DNA of 64,000 nucleotides from Acetilactobacillus jinshanensis_A (GTDB lineage Bacteria > Bacillota > Bacilli > Lactobacillales > Lactobacillaceae): assembly GCA_043289735.1 (NCBI GenBank), contig CP171343.1, positions 124,001-188,000 on the forward strand. The letters run 5' to 3'. This document shows positions 45,563 to 55,502 of the stretch, one piece after another. The notes under the pieces were generated by a model. The model saw only the letters and a program-made list of their open reading frames with translations. It was not told the DNA's origin and made no database searches. The position numbers were made by a program, and so were the translations under genes. How positions within the stretch are numbered: the stretch's first letter is position 1; every line of letters starts with the position of its first letter.

Positions 45563-46035
45563 AATTTGAAATTGATCTCCCGTGATTTGATAATTTGCGG
45601 CTGTCTGGCTGATGTTAGCGTAGAACGGCACAAATGGACTGTCATTTCGAATCTGTAAAATATGCGAAGCTGGATCGTACGGAGTCCCTTGATAATGGGA
45701 AGATAAGAACCGTTCTCAGGATTCAAACGATTCTTTTTAACGAATTTAGGTAAATCCAGAGAATACATAAAGTGATCCGGATCGTGAAAATCAACGTCCT
45801 GAATCATGATCTGATTCGGGGCGATCGCGTAGGCGTCATCCGGGATCCGCTCGGCGACCCAATGGTGACCGCCGGCCGTTTCCAAGTACCAGACCTCGTC
45901 CTTATCGGAAAAGGCGATCCCGTTACTCTGGGCGGTCCCGTATTTTTGCAATAGTTCGCCCAGACGTTTGACGCCGTCCCGGGCACTATTAATAAAGGGA
46001 AGCACCAGCGTTGGAATGTAGTTTCAGTAGCACTC
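45563..46035 (-). pseudogene. pepD: C69-family dipeptidase PepD, fragment
   Basis: Only the middle of an N-terminal-nucleophile dipeptidase is left: MSATETTF, a deletion/frameshift, then LPFINSARDGVKRLGELL, AFSDKDEVWYLETAGGHHWV, and DAYAIAPNQIMIQDVDFHDP. A further shift gives ASHILQIRNDSPFVPFYANI. The catalytic N-terminal Cys region and the C-terminal third are gone, and the remnant runs into the 3' end of the glycosyltransferase gene. Dead. Family call is firm from the central block. Confidence 0.85.
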
Positions 46036-46038
46036 ATG

Positions 46039-46418
46039 CTACATTCTTTTCGTTAACGCCGTGTATTGTAAGTAATAGTTACCTTGACCATCAGAGCGGA
46101 CGACATAATCATTGTAGCCTTGGTGTAGCCAGCGTTGTTGAGTAGCCTGGGCCCAAGCTTTGGCGTTATTTACAGACGCAAAGCGTTGCTTATGATATGA
46201 CGGTTGCGGGGGTATGATTGCTTATGATCCGATTTGGATACGTTTCGACTAACGTGGCTATGGTAACGGTCTGGGCGGTCTGGTGCTGATTAATCAGTTT
46301 GATTCCGCCTAAGATTAGAAAAGTGATGATAATCAGACCGGAAATCCAAACACAGATCACGGCCTGTTGGTTATTATGCTTTTGCTGCTTAGAATTAAAA
46401 CGGTAACGTTTTAGTTGA
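46039..46418 (-). pseudogene. Single-helix membrane protein of unknown function, frameshifted, start lost
   Basis: A frame beginning without a start codon at about 46418 encodes NNQQAVICVWISGLIIITFL (one membrane helix) and AQTVTIATLVETYPNRII. After a stop and shift it continues as VNNAKAWAQATQQRWLHQ and DYVVRSDGQGNYYLQYTALT to TAG at 46039-46041. The C-terminal domain looks like a small extracytoplasmic domain. Unknown family. Confidence 0.5.
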
Positions 46419-46447
46419 AAATAATATTATCACAGTTCTGACGGTAA

Positions 46448-46482
46448 ACAAAAATCCCGCTTACTTTTAAATAAGCGGGATA
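46448..46482 (-). terminator. Terminator of the APC permease gene
   Basis: Minus strand ATCCCGCTTA / TAAGCGGGAT stem followed by TTTTTG. Confidence 0.9.
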
Positions 46483-46499
46483 ATTTATTTATAAAATGA

Positions 46500-48104
46500 T
46501 TATTTGATTTTAATTTTATTATTAACCTTACGAGCACTCTTTAAATTGTTCGTAATGCGGTAACTCGAAATTCCCCAGCGATAGAAGATCAATGATACGA
46601 TAATGATCACCAAGAAGTCCATCGGGTAAGGAATTACGTTGATGCCGTTAAAGCTGCTACTGCCTAAGTAGGACATTACCGAGATGAAGATCAGGTAGAC
46701 GATCATCCAGAGGCTGCTCTTGATTTCAGCACCGGTGTTTCGCCAGTGGACTCGCCATTCGTAGAAGAAGTAGAACGGCAAGCCTAATAGAATAATGCCA
46801 ATAACTTTAACGGTGGTCGGCCACATTGCCCAGTAGGTAGCTAGACTAGCTAGCACGAAGGCGAACGGCGCCATGAACTTCATCATCTTAAGGTGAATCG
46901 GCCGTTTAAAGTGCGGCGCGATATTTCTTAAGGTGGCTACGGTAACCGGTCCCGTTAGGTAGGCGATCAGCGTGGACGTTGAAATAACGCTGGCTAACGT
47001 ACCCCAAGAACGGAAGAAGGCAACCAGCAGAACGCTGATGACCAAGTTGACCGCCATGGCGATTCGTGGGACGCCCCACTTTGGATTGGTCTTGCCTAAG
47101 AACTTCGGCATGTGACGGTTATCGACCATTGCGGCTAAGGTTCGGCCGGTCTGGGCAACGAACGAAACTCCGGTCCCGAACGGGGAAACGAAGGCGTCCG
47201 CATACAACAGAACGGATAACCAGTAGATACCTAACATGATGGCTAAGTCAGCGAACGGTGACTGGAAAGTAATCCCGTGCCAGCCCACTTTAGCGACCAT
47301 GCTGGGTTTAACGACACCTACGAAGGTGAACTGCAACAAGACGTAGATAACCACACTGATCAGTAACGAAATCACGATTCCTAACGGGATGTTCCGCTTC
47401 GGGTTCTTGATTTCTTCACCCATGTTGATAACGACTTGGAAGGCGTTATACGAAAAGATAATTCCGGAACTGGTGGTCGCGGCAAAGATGGCGGCACTGC
47501 CGTACGGCATGAAGCCACCTAGGCCAGCACCGACTTCGTTACCGGGATGGAATCCCGAGATCAGCAGTAGGGTAATGGTTAGTAACGGGATGACCAGCTT
47601 AAAAACAGAAATAAAGCTGGTAAAGGTTGCTAACAGATTAACGGACCAGTAGTTCAAGAGGGTAAAGACCAGGATGAACAGGAAGACCACGAATAGGCCT
47701 TCGTTCGAGATCTCACCGTTAGCCATGAAGCCGCGGGTCCAGTGAGCCCAGCTCCACGGCCAGGAACTCATGTACTGAACGGCGGCGACGGCTTCGATCG
47801 GGATCAACGTAACCAACGAGACCCAGTTGGACCAAGCGGCGATAAAGCCCAGCAGCGATCCGTGGGTGTATTGAGCGTAACGGCTCATTCCGCCGGTCTC
47901 CGGGAACATGGTGCCTAGTTCGATGTAGTTAAAGGCGATCGAACCGATGACGACCGCTCCGATGACCCAGGAAAGAATGGCGGCCGGTCCGGCAACTTTG
48001 GAAGCTTCCCAGGAACCGAACAGCCATCCGGACCCGATGATGGAGCTAAGGCCCAGCATCACGATCTGGAAGAGGCCGATCTGACGTTTGGATTTAGTTT
48101 TCAT
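46500..48104 (-). CDS. APC-family amino acid permease
   Basis: A 534-residue, 12-14-helix amino-acid transporter. Signature IVMLGLSSIIGSGWLFGS in TM1 (the unwound G-S-G substrate loop), FNYIELGTMFPETGGMSRYAQ in TM2, and SYNAFQVVINMGEEIKNPKRNIP in TM6. Substrate unknown. I prefer ATG 48104 although AAAGGAG is a long 13 bases upstream; the alternative TTG at 48146 has no ribosome-binding site. Intact and monocistronic. Confidence 0.88.
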   Translation of the reverse strand: MKTKSKRQIGLFQIVMLGLSSIIGSGWLFGSWEASKVAGPAAILSWVIGAVVIGSIAFNYIELGTMFPETGGMSRYAQYTHGSLLGFIAAWSNWVSLVTLIPIEAVAAVQYMSSWPWSWAHWTRGFMANGEISNEGLFVVFLFILVFTLLNYWSVNLLATFTSFISVFKLVIPLLTITLLLISGFHPGNEVGAGLGGFMPYGSAAIFAATTSSGIIFSYNAFQVVINMGEEIKNPKRNIPLGIVISLLISVVIYVLLQFTFVGVVKPSMVAKVGWHGITFQSPFADLAIMLGIYWLSVLLYADAFVSPFGTGVSFVAQTGRTLAAMVDNRHMPKFLGKTNPKWGVPRIAMAVNLVISVLLVAFFRSWGTLASVISTSTLIAYLTGPVTVATLRNIAPHFKRPIHLKMMKFMAPFAFVLASLATYWAMWPTTVKVIGIILLGLPFYFFYEWRVHWRNTGAEIKSSLWMIVYLIFISVMSYLGSSSFNGINVIPYPMDFLVIIIVSLIFYRWGISSYRITNNLKSARKVNNKIKIK

Positions 48105-48224
48105 ATACTTATCAAATCTCCTTTGATAGCTTTCCTCCAAATTCAATTCGATATTTAATTGTAATGCTGTAACTTGTTCTCACAGCATATCTAATATTAT
48201 ATCAAAATTACCGATATAATGCAA

Positions 48225-48253
48225 GAAAAGCCCAGTCTGATAAGGACTGAGCT
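48225..48253 (-). terminator. Terminator of the VOC-protein gene
   Basis: Minus strand GCTCAGTC / GACTGGGC with one G-U pair and a 7-base loop, then TTTTC. Confidence 0.7.
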
Positions 48254-48277
48254 ACTTTCTATATAATTAATTAAAAT

Positions 48278-48676
48278 TTAGTTAAACGATTTAGTTTGTT
48301 TAGCTTCTTTGATTTCGATTAGATTGCTATCAGGATCCAAGATCCAAAGTGCTCGCATGGGTCCGTTCGATCCTCGAACTTCGACGGGTCCCCTAACGAC
48401 TTTAACGCCGTAGTTAGCGAGGTGTTCTTTAGTATAGGTCAGGGAATCCTTATCGGTAATGCAGAATGCTGAAGCACCGGGCGTAGCGTGTGGGATGTTT
48501 GGATTATAATTCATGTCGGCTTGGCGGAATTCTAATTTCTGGTGACCTAACTGAACGGTTAATAATTTTTTGGTAAAGCTAACGACCGGTAAATCCAGCA
48601 CTTCGTGATAAAAGCGCATGGTGCGGTCTAGGTCTTTAACCGTAATCGTTAAATGATCGATGTCGCGTACTCTCAT
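48278..48676 (-). CDS. VOC/glyoxalase-family protein
   Basis: 132 residues with two beta-alpha-beta-beta-beta modules. IDHLTITVKDLDRTMRFYHEVLDLP opens with the first metal His; ALWILDPDSNLIEIKE closes with the terminal Glu. Similar to lactobacillal VOC proteins annotated as glyoxalase or fosfomycin-resistance-like; substrate unknown. ATG 48676 has AGGAAG 8 bases upstream, so the longer upstream in-frame extension is not used. Divergent from the ABC-F gene. Confidence 0.85.
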   Translation of the reverse strand: MRVRDIDHLTITVKDLDRTMRFYHEVLDLPVVSFTKKLLTVQLGHQKLEFRQADMNYNPNIPHATPGASAFCITDKDSLTYTKEHLANYGVKVVRGPVEVRGSNGPMRALWILDPDSNLIEIKEAKQTKSFN

Positions 48677-48764
48677 GTGTAAAACTTCCTTTATAGTAGG
48701 TTCTTTTTTATACAAAAAATAAAATATATATAGAGAACACTCGTTTTTCGTAAAGGGGAATTCA

Positions 48765-50342
48765 ATGGCTCTTTTAAGCGTAAAAAATTTAACCATGAGT
48801 TTTGCCGATAAGACGCTGTACAAGAACGCTAATTTCGTCCTAAACAAAGGCGAACACATGGGCGTCGTCGGTCAGAACGGGGTCGGTAAATCGACCCTGA
48901 TCAAACTGATCACCGGGGTCGAGCTGCCGCTGACCGGTCAGATCAAATGGCAGAACGGCGTCAAGATCGGTTATTTAGATCAATACGTTAACATTCCGAA
49001 GGGCATGACCCTGATGAAGTTCCTGCACACGGCCTACACCAAGCTTTATCAGATGAATGCCCAGATGAATCAGCTGTATAAGGATTACGCCAAGCACCCG
49101 GATAATAAACTGATGGTGCAGGCCGGCCGGCTCCAGGAAGCTCTGGAGGATCATCACTTCTATGACATCGAGACCAAGATCAACGAAGTGATTACCGGCC
49201 TGGGCCTGGATGACATCGGTAAGAATCAGGAAGTTTCCAAGATGAGCGGTGGCCAGCGATCCAAGATCATCCTGGCCAAGGTCATTCTGGAAAAGCCGAA
49301 CGTGATCCTACTGGATGAACCCACCAACTACCTGGACGAAGCCCACGTTAGCTGGCTAGTGGATTATCTGAACAACTTTCCGGGGACCTTCATGGTCATC
49401 TCGCATGATTACGGCTTCTTAGAAAAGATTACTAACTGTATCCTGAACATCGCCTTCGGTAAGATCAAGAAGTACCGGGGCGACTTCAAGAAAGCCATGC
49501 GGCAAAAGACCGCCCAGGAGAAGTTCCAGAAGAAAGCCTACGAAAAGCAGCAGGTCAAGATCTCCAAGGCCAAGACCTTTATCCGCAAGAACCGCGCGGG
49601 TTCCAACGCCCGAATGGCGAAGTCGCGTGAAAAGATGCTGGGCAAGATCCATAAGGTCGCCAAGCCGTCGAAGGATATTCACGCGTCGTTCAACTTCCCG
49701 TACTACGATACCGGTTCGCAGAACGCTTTGTCGGTTAAGAAGCTGTCGGTGGGCTACGACGGCAAGCCGTTGCTGTCGCCGGTCACCTTTACCGTTACGA
49801 CCGACGAAAAGATCGGCCTGAAGGGCTTTAACGGGGTCGGCAAGTCGACCCTGATCAAGACGATCCTGGGCATTATTCCGGCGATAGGCGGTCATGCCCA
49901 GTTCTCGCCGTCCGCTAAAGTCAATTACTTTAGCCAGGATCTGGTCTGGGCCAATCCGACCGAAACGCCGCTGCACATGATGGAAGGCAAGTTTCCGAAT
50001 TTGACCCAGAAAGTCTTGCGGACCAAGCTGGCTAAGTGCGGCCTGGATTCCGCGAACGCCATTAAGCCGATGGAGGAACTCTCCGGTGGTGAACAGACCA
50101 AGGTCAAGCTGTCGTTGATGGAGTTTAAGCCCAGCAACTTCCTGATCATGGATGAACCCACCAACCATTTGGATGCCGAAACCCGAGCTTCGTTAAAGGC
50201 AGCCATCAAGAACTTTCCAGGTAACGCCATTATCGTATCACACGAAACCGGGTTCTATAATGACTTGTGTGATCGAGTTCTGAACGTTGAAAAACTTAGT
50301 TTGCAGAACCCGAATTTGCATAAGCCGAGTGAACACGTTTAA
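48765..50342 (+). CDS. ABC-F ribosome-associated ATPase
   Basis: 525 residues with two ABC domains and no membrane part. First domain: Walker A VGQNGVGKST (36-43), KMSGGQRSK, VILLDEPTNYLD. The linker (about 235-310) is Lys-rich and coiled, as in ribosome-binding ABC-F proteins. Second domain: GFNGVGKSTL, ELSGGEQTKVKLSL, FLIMDEPTNHLD. Closest in look to the YbiT group. Codons here are noticeably richer in G/C at third positions than neighbours, fitting high expression. ATG 48765 follows AAAGGGG. Intact. Confidence 0.92.
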   Translation: MALLSVKNLTMSFADKTLYKNANFVLNKGEHMGVVGQNGVGKSTLIKLITGVELPLTGQIKWQNGVKIGYLDQYVNIPKGMTLMKFLHTAYTKLYQMNAQMNQLYKDYAKHPDNKLMVQAGRLQEALEDHHFYDIETKINEVITGLGLDDIGKNQEVSKMSGGQRSKIILAKVILEKPNVILLDEPTNYLDEAHVSWLVDYLNNFPGTFMVISHDYGFLEKITNCILNIAFGKIKKYRGDFKKAMRQKTAQEKFQKKAYEKQQVKISKAKTFIRKNRAGSNARMAKSREKMLGKIHKVAKPSKDIHASFNFPYYDTGSQNALSVKKLSVGYDGKPLLSPVTFTVTTDEKIGLKGFNGVGKSTLIKTILGIIPAIGGHAQFSPSAKVNYFSQDLVWANPTETPLHMMEGKFPNLTQKVLRTKLAKCGLDSANAIKPMEELSGGEQTKVKLSLMEFKPSNFLIMDEPTNHLDAETRASLKAAIKNFPGNAIIVSHETGFYNDLCDRVLNVEKLSLQNPNLHKPSEHV

Positions 50343-50360
50343 TTAAAGAGGCCTTTAACA

Positions 50361-50642
50361 ATGGACAAAAAGGCTGAATTACAAAAGTTAGAAATGCAGA
50401 AGGACAAGTTAGAAAATAAGATCAGTGACTTACAGGGCAACAAATTCGTTGAAGAAGCTTTTCGTAAATTCCGTAAGATGCATAAGCATGTTCATGCCCA
50501 CAGCTTTGCGGAATGGAAGAAGAACTACGTCGTTTTGAAGCGACAGGATTATAAACAGTTAAAGACTAGGGTTGGCTTTTATAAAGCTAAGTACCGGGAT
50601 GCCATGTTACGTGCTAATAATTTACATACCAACTTTCGATAA
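50361..50642 (+). CDS. Coiled-coil small protein, unknown
   Basis: 93 residues; the first 28 (KAELQKLEMQKDKLENKISD) have heptad-like Leu/Ile spacing, the rest is basic and helical. ATG 50361 lies 18 bases after the ABC-F gene with AAAGAGG between, so it is probably in the same operon. No family recognised. Confidence 0.65.
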   Translation: MDKKAELQKLEMQKDKLENKISDLQGNKFVEEAFRKFRKMHKHVHAHSFAEWKKNYVVLKRQDYKQLKTRVGFYKAKYRDAMLRANNLHTNFR

Positions 50643-50672
50643 TTAATTTTTTGTTATCAGAATTAAATTAAT

Positions 50673-51590
50673 TTACTTATTGAACGTGCCGTTTTCGACC
50701 TGCCGGATGAAGTCGGCCAGGTGCTTGTAGTAGACGGGGGCGTTATCGATCATGTGATGATGACCGCCGTGCGGGGTGGAAACGAATTTGGCGTTCGGGA
50801 TGATCTGGGCCATCCGTTTACCGGCCGAAACCGGCATGCTTTCGTGCTGGCCGAAGGTAACTAAGGTCGGCACGTGAATGTCCTTTAAGTGTTTAGTGAA
50901 GTGCCATCTCTTTAGTTTGCCGGTGACGACGAATTCGTTATCACCCTGGAAAGCGTGGTAGATCTGTTCGTTGTTGATGTCGACTAAGTGCTGAATGGCC
51001 GGCGGATAGGTCCGATCGATCCAGCCGCGGTTTAGCTTGTCGACGCACTTCTGGTAGCGGGCGTTATCGTAGTTATTTTCCTTTTCACACTTCTTCATGT
51101 AGGCGACGTCGTCGGCTGGTAAGGCGTGATCCCGAATCTGGTTCAGGTGCTTGGTGTAGTCGTCAATGTCGGAGACCATGGACGAGATGATGGCGCCCTT
51201 GAGGTGCTTCTGCAGCTTCGGATCGGCGGCGTATTCCTGGACCATCAGGCCGCCCCAGGACTGGCCGATCAGGTAGAAGTTATCCAGGCCCAGCTTACGG
51301 CGGACTTCGTCTAGTTCGTCGATGAAGTAGCGGTAGGTCAGGACCCGCTTAGCGATCTTCGGATTGCTTAAGTCGGGCGTATCGGAATACCACGAGCCTA
51401 ACTGGTCGTACATGGTGACCTGGACGTCCAAGCCCTGTTTCTTTAATTCCTGAGCGGCGTTTTCCCAGTATTCAGGAGTTCCGCCGGGGCCGCCGTGCAA
51501 TGCTAATAAATGAATGTGGCCGTGCCCGGACGTGTGGGTCCAGAGGTGGTAGCCGTTATCTAAAGTAATGATTTTAGTTCCAGTTCGCAT
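50673..51590 (-). CDS. pip: Proline iminopeptidase (S33 alpha/beta hydrolase)
   Basis: Cleaves N-terminal proline from peptides in the cytoplasm. 305 residues: oxyanion loop HGGPGG (32-37), nucleophile IGQSWGG (Ser 111), and His in HGGHHHMID near residue 278. The acid is in the GQHESMPVSAG region, where relatives have GEHETMP. ATG 51590 after AAGGAGATT. Intact, next to the broken pepX gene, so release of proline from X-Pro substrates is probably now limited. Confidence 0.88.
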   Translation of the reverse strand: MRTGTKIITLDNGYHLWTHTSGHGHIHLLALHGGPGGTPEYWENAAQELKKQGLDVQVTMYDQLGSWYSDTPDLSNPKIAKRVLTYRYFIDELDEVRRKLGLDNFYLIGQSWGGLMVQEYAADPKLQKHLKGAIISSMVSDIDDYTKHLNQIRDHALPADDVAYMKKCEKENNYDNARYQKCVDKLNRGWIDRTYPPAIQHLVDINNEQIYHAFQGDNEFVVTGKLKRWHFTKHLKDIHVPTLVTFGQHESMPVSAGKRMAQIIPNAKFVSTPHGGHHHMIDNAPVYYKHLADFIRQVENGTFNK

Positions 51591-51632
51591 AATTAATCTC
51601 CTTTTTAATGATTAATTGTTTTATAATAACAT

Positions 51633-54036
51633 TTATTTACGATAAATTGGGACAATTAGTTTACAATGTTTCGGATCAATCGTATATTTAATGTGCTGAT
51701 TGCCGCGCACCGTGCGGGCGTAGTCGGTCCCGAAGAGGATCAGGCCTAAGCGGTGCTTCGGCAGCAGATGGAAGAAGGTCGGCTGCAGATCAAAGCTGAC
51801 GGTAACGTACCGGTTAGGCTGCAGATCGTCGACCCGGTAACTATGATGCCGATTCTGAAGATTAATGTGGGCAACCACGATCTTCTTGAACGGGGTCGGG
51901 TTCTTCTGGTATTTGAATTCTTTCAGGTCGTCCTTTCGCCAGTGGTAGCCTTGATAAATTGCTTGGGGACCGATAACCTGTGGAGAGATGGTTAACCGTT
52001 TTGCTTTTCCGTAGTCGACTAGCATGGCGCTGAGCAAACCCACGTTTTGGCTGCTCTTGATTCGGGCGGTGACGCGGACGTTGCCGTCGATATAAAGATC
52101 ATGCTTGACCGGTGCGGTCTTATAGATGAGTCTCGTCCCGGTTAACGGGGATGTCTTATTGCTCATCAAATCGTGGTACCAGCTGTTGAGTGGTGGCAGT
52201 ATTGATGGAATGATTTTTTATCCACAAAGTCGTGGTAAGACTGCGGAGCCTGTGAATAACTTTCTGGATCTAACGGTGTATGATTTAAATAATAGGTGAT
52301 GTGATGATGACTGTTACACCAGTCATTGAAGGTATGCCACGTCTCCGGCTTGGCGTTGTCTTGAATGGTGACCGGCGGGATGATTTGATCGGCTGAGTTA
52401 TCCACACCGTATAATTTATTACTTATCCACAGGTTGACCATGTCGGTAAAGTCGATCGACTGAAAATTATTAATGTAGATATGCTGACCCTGGTGCAGGA
52501 TTAACTTCTTGGTGACGGGAACGTTCTTTAGGGCTTTCCAGCTGCGTTCGACGTTAAACGGCTTAACGTTGATATCGTTTAATCCGTGAACGAACAGCAG
52601 GTCGGCTTTAGTGTGCTTTAGATTCTTGCGGTAGTTACGGGCGTCCCAGAATGGGTTGTAAGCACCGGTGTCCCGATGCTGTGCATGATTAATCTTTTTT
52701 AATTGTTTTTTCCACAGGGGCTTAATGCGGTGATAGTCCCCGGCCCGCTTCTGTCGGCTGAAGACCTCTTCGGCTAAGACGTCGGCATCTTCACCCTGGA
52801 AACCGCCGGCCGCGCAGACTAGGCCGTTCTCTCGGTAGTAGTCGTACCAGCTGGAGATGGCGGCTTCGACGATGCAGGTCTTGAGGCCTTTGACTCCGGT
52901 GGCCGCCACGGCTGTGGATAAAGTACCTAAGTAGGAGCGGCCCGTCATGGCGACGTTACGGTTCGACCACCAGGCCTTGACGGCGACGTGGCTTATCGGG
53001 TCGGTAAAGGCCGTTCGGTCGCCGGCTAGCCATTCGACTACGGATTTAGCGCTGATGACTTCGGCGGGGTCGCCGGTGGTCTTCAGACCCTGAGAGCCCA
53101 GGGTGCCGATCCCGGCCGAGTAGACGACCGCAAAGCCGCGGGCCAGAAAGTAGTCGTTCATGGTGTAGGTCCATTCGTGATGAAACGACTGTTCCGGTCG
53201 TTTAGCATGGCCTTTAATCGTTCGGGGTTTGGGAAGGTTCTTAGTCGGGTCAACGTGGGCTTCAATATCTTGATAGGTATTATGATTTGGTTGCTTATGC
53301 TTTAACGGGACGTTGACGTTATGGGTCATAACTTGACCGTCGTGGTCGTTAGTCCCCATATTGTAAGGACTGGCGGTGAATAACGTGGGAACTTTAAGTC
53401 CGTGATTAGTTTCACTGGGCCGGATCACGTCGGTCTTGACCAGATCGCGCTGACCGTCGTGATCGGTATCCAACGGTGATTCCACGTAGACGACTTCGTG
53501 GATCAGATGATTGGTGTCGAAGACCGGCTGAGCCTTGCCGTCGATGAAGAGCGGCTTGGGTAGGTCGTTGAACTGCCGGTAGTAGCCGTCGCTGGCTAGG
53601 TCGTCTAGGTAGGTCTGGCCGCGCTTGGTGTGGGTGTTTAGCAGCAAGTACCAGGCCTGCAGGACTTCTTTGCTGGCATCGGTAACCGCATCTTCTGCAT
53701 GGCTTTCTGGGGATTATTAAGTTCGAAATCGAGATGAACTTCGAAGTGCAGAAGCTGCAAGGCGACATTGTAGAACGCGGTTGTGGATAAATTTTGGGTG
53801 GCCTTTAAATACTGATCCGCAGATTGATGGGGGGTCGCCATGAGATTATGAAGTCGCTGGATTTTTAAAGTTTGACTTCGGTCGTTAACGAAAGCTTTGA
53901 ACAATAAGTTTTTAAATAGCTGAACAGGGGATAACTTATTCATTGAATTCTTATAGAAGTGGATAATTTTTAATTCATGAATCATTTGCGAAAATTTGAC
54001 GGGTTCAATTGCGTATTGATGATTCTTCATGTGCAT
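51633..54036 (-). pseudogene. pepX: Xaa-Pro dipeptidyl-peptidase PepX, split by two single-base frameshifts
   Basis: PepX releases X-Pro dipeptides (S15). ATG 54036 (AGGAGGG upstream) starts the N-terminal helical domain. A shift at a C4 run (53709-53712) moves to the next frame, where VLQAWYLLLNTHTKRG and the catalytic domain follow: TGRSYLGTLS (nucleophile), VHGLNDINVKP (Asp), LHQGQHIYIN (His). A second shift at about 52195 leads to LNSWYHDLMSNKTSPLTGTR and the C-terminal jelly-roll, ending at 51633. All domains are complete in total, so decay is recent or the shifts are sequencing errors. Five perfect TTATCCACA 9-mers lie inside. Confidence 0.88.
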
Positions 54037-54123
54037 ATAAATCCCTCCTGATTAATATTGTACAAATCTTTAAATTGTTAATAAATGTGAAACGAGTATA
54101 ATTTGTATTTGAGGAGGCTAATT

Positions 54124-54564
54124 ATGGCCGAAAAGTTAGAAGGCGGCGTCATTGTTTATCAAAAGGTCTTTGGTTTTCCGCATTATCTGCTGATCCACCG
54201 TAACAACGGTGAATGGGAATTTCCGAAAGGTCCGTTAAAGACGGTTCGAAGTCCAAAAGATCTAGAACGCTTTTAAACAGCTGCCGAATCGAGTGCTAAA
54301 GAATTGACTAATTTAGACGTGAAGATTAAACTACCGTTTTGTAAATCGTTAACTTATCAGCCTAATCGGGGCGGTAAGCGTTTGGTTAAAATCTTTTTAG
54401 CCCGGGTTAAATCCCACGTGATCGTTACCCCACCGCAAAAAAAGGTGATGGATTACGGCTGGTTCGACTTCCGCAACGCTTACCACACTTTCTATTACGA
54501 TAACGAGCGGGATGTCTTTTACGATGCTGATCACGCCGTTAAGAAGCAATTAGGCTTAATCTAA
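54124..54564 (+). pseudogene. Nudix hydrolase, interrupted by a nonsense codon
   Basis: ATG 54124 with GAGGAGG upstream starts EGGVIVYQKVFGFPHYLLIH and NNGEWEFPKGPLKT, the start of a Nudix domain. TAA at 54274-54276 interrupts the Nudix box helix (LERF-stop-TAAESSAKELT). In any case the box lacks the usual REUxEExGU acidic set. The frame then continues cleanly to 54564 (WFDFRNAYHTFYYDNERDVF). Probably a former Ap4A hydrolase-like or related protein; now dead. Confidence 0.78.
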
Positions 54565-54571
54565 TTACGAG

Positions 54572-54766
54572 ATGATTAAAATGCATCGTACGCCACCGTT
54601 CGTTACACCGTTTGCGATTTTATCGTTGATCATTATCTTGGGTGCATCGAACGTTTTTGAAAATAAAGTCACGCATACTAACGAAGGTGCGCCGGTTCGT
54701 CAAACGCGGGTCGTTAATAATAACCACCAAATGATAAAGATCATAATAATAATCAGTAGGGGGTGA
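54572..54766 (+). CDS. Small single-helix membrane or secreted peptide, unknown
   Basis: 64 residues: a basic start, one hydrophobic helix (FAILSLIIILGASNVF) and a hydrophilic tail. ATG 54572 has AGATGA nearby. The tail ends four bases before the GTG of the next gene, suggesting an operon. No family recognised; could be an exported lipoprotein-like stub without a lipobox. Confidence 0.5.
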   Translation: MIKMHRTPPFVTPFAILSLIIILGASNVFENKVTHTNEGAPVRQTRVVNNNHQMIKIIIIISRG

Positions 54767-54770
54767 CACC

Positions 54771-55502
54771 GTGTTCAGTTTTCTAAATCTACTAAGCCAG
54801 GGCTTGAATTATTTAGGCTTCTTTAATATCGGGAATCGGGGTAATAAAGTCCTCAATCAGGTGTATATCATCGTCGGCATTTTAGGTGATCTATATTTGT
54901 TTTACGCCGGCGGCCGCTTTATTACCAACGGCTTTTTTATCCACGGTGCCCTGATTCTGCTGGCTTCGTTAGCCTTAGTTTACTTTTTATACATTAATTT
55001 TTATTATTACTTCTTAAAACGAGAGGCACCGTTGGACGTGTCACCCGGGATTGAGAAAAAATTAGGTTTAAAGCAGTTTAACGAAGCTGCTAACCGTTCA
55101 CGTCGGAATCTAAACGCATTAGTTCGTGATTTAATGAAGGCCGGTAATTTACGGACCGACTACGCTGGCTTAAACGGTCGTCAGCTGTTACGGCGTTTAA
55201 AGCGTGATCATCATCGTCCCGTTTACGCCATCGGAGCTGGGGCCTTATGGCGGATTTTTGCCGGCGTCGACGCAGTTCACGAACGTTACGTCGGTCGAAT
55301 TGCTCGAATCGGTCTGCAGTCGATTCAGGATGTTGATCGGCACGTGCATGCCTGGAAGCCCGTTTTAACCTCCGTTATTTTAGTGGGTGGCCCTTATCAG
55401 TTCATGGGCCGCTCGCGAGTTTATAAGCCCGGCGAACCGTATCGTCTACAAGTCAACATTCGATTTGAACGAAAAATGAGGAAAAGAAAAAAGGCGTTTT
55501 AA
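54771..55502 (+). CDS. Membrane protein of unknown function (possibly DUF6681-like)
   Basis: 243 residues. Two or three helices near the N-terminus (VYIIVGILGDLYLFYAGGRF, ALILLASLALVYFLYINF) and a basic cytoplasmic C-terminal domain (LNGRQLLRRLKRDHHRPVYAIGAG). Start GTG 54771 with AGGGGGTGA. From memory it resembles the DUF6681 proteins of lactobacilli; uncertain. Intact. Confidence 0.6.
   Translation: MFSFLNLLSQGLNYLGFFNIGNRGNKVLNQVYIIVGILGDLYLFYAGGRFITNGFFIHGALILLASLALVYFLYINFYYYFLKREAPLDVSPGIEKKLGLKQFNEAANRSRRNLNALVRDLMKAGNLRTDYAGLNGRQLLRRLKRDHHRPVYAIGAGALWRIFAGVDAVHERYVGRIARIGLQSIQDVDRHVHAWKPVLTSVILVGGPYQFMGRSRVYKPGEPYRLQVNIRFERKMRKRKKAF

Noticed and set aside
49419..50168. A 249-codon open frame antisense to the ABC-F gene.
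   Set aside because: A shadow of a high-GC3 gene; low-complexity composition, no ribosome-binding site and no family resemblance.
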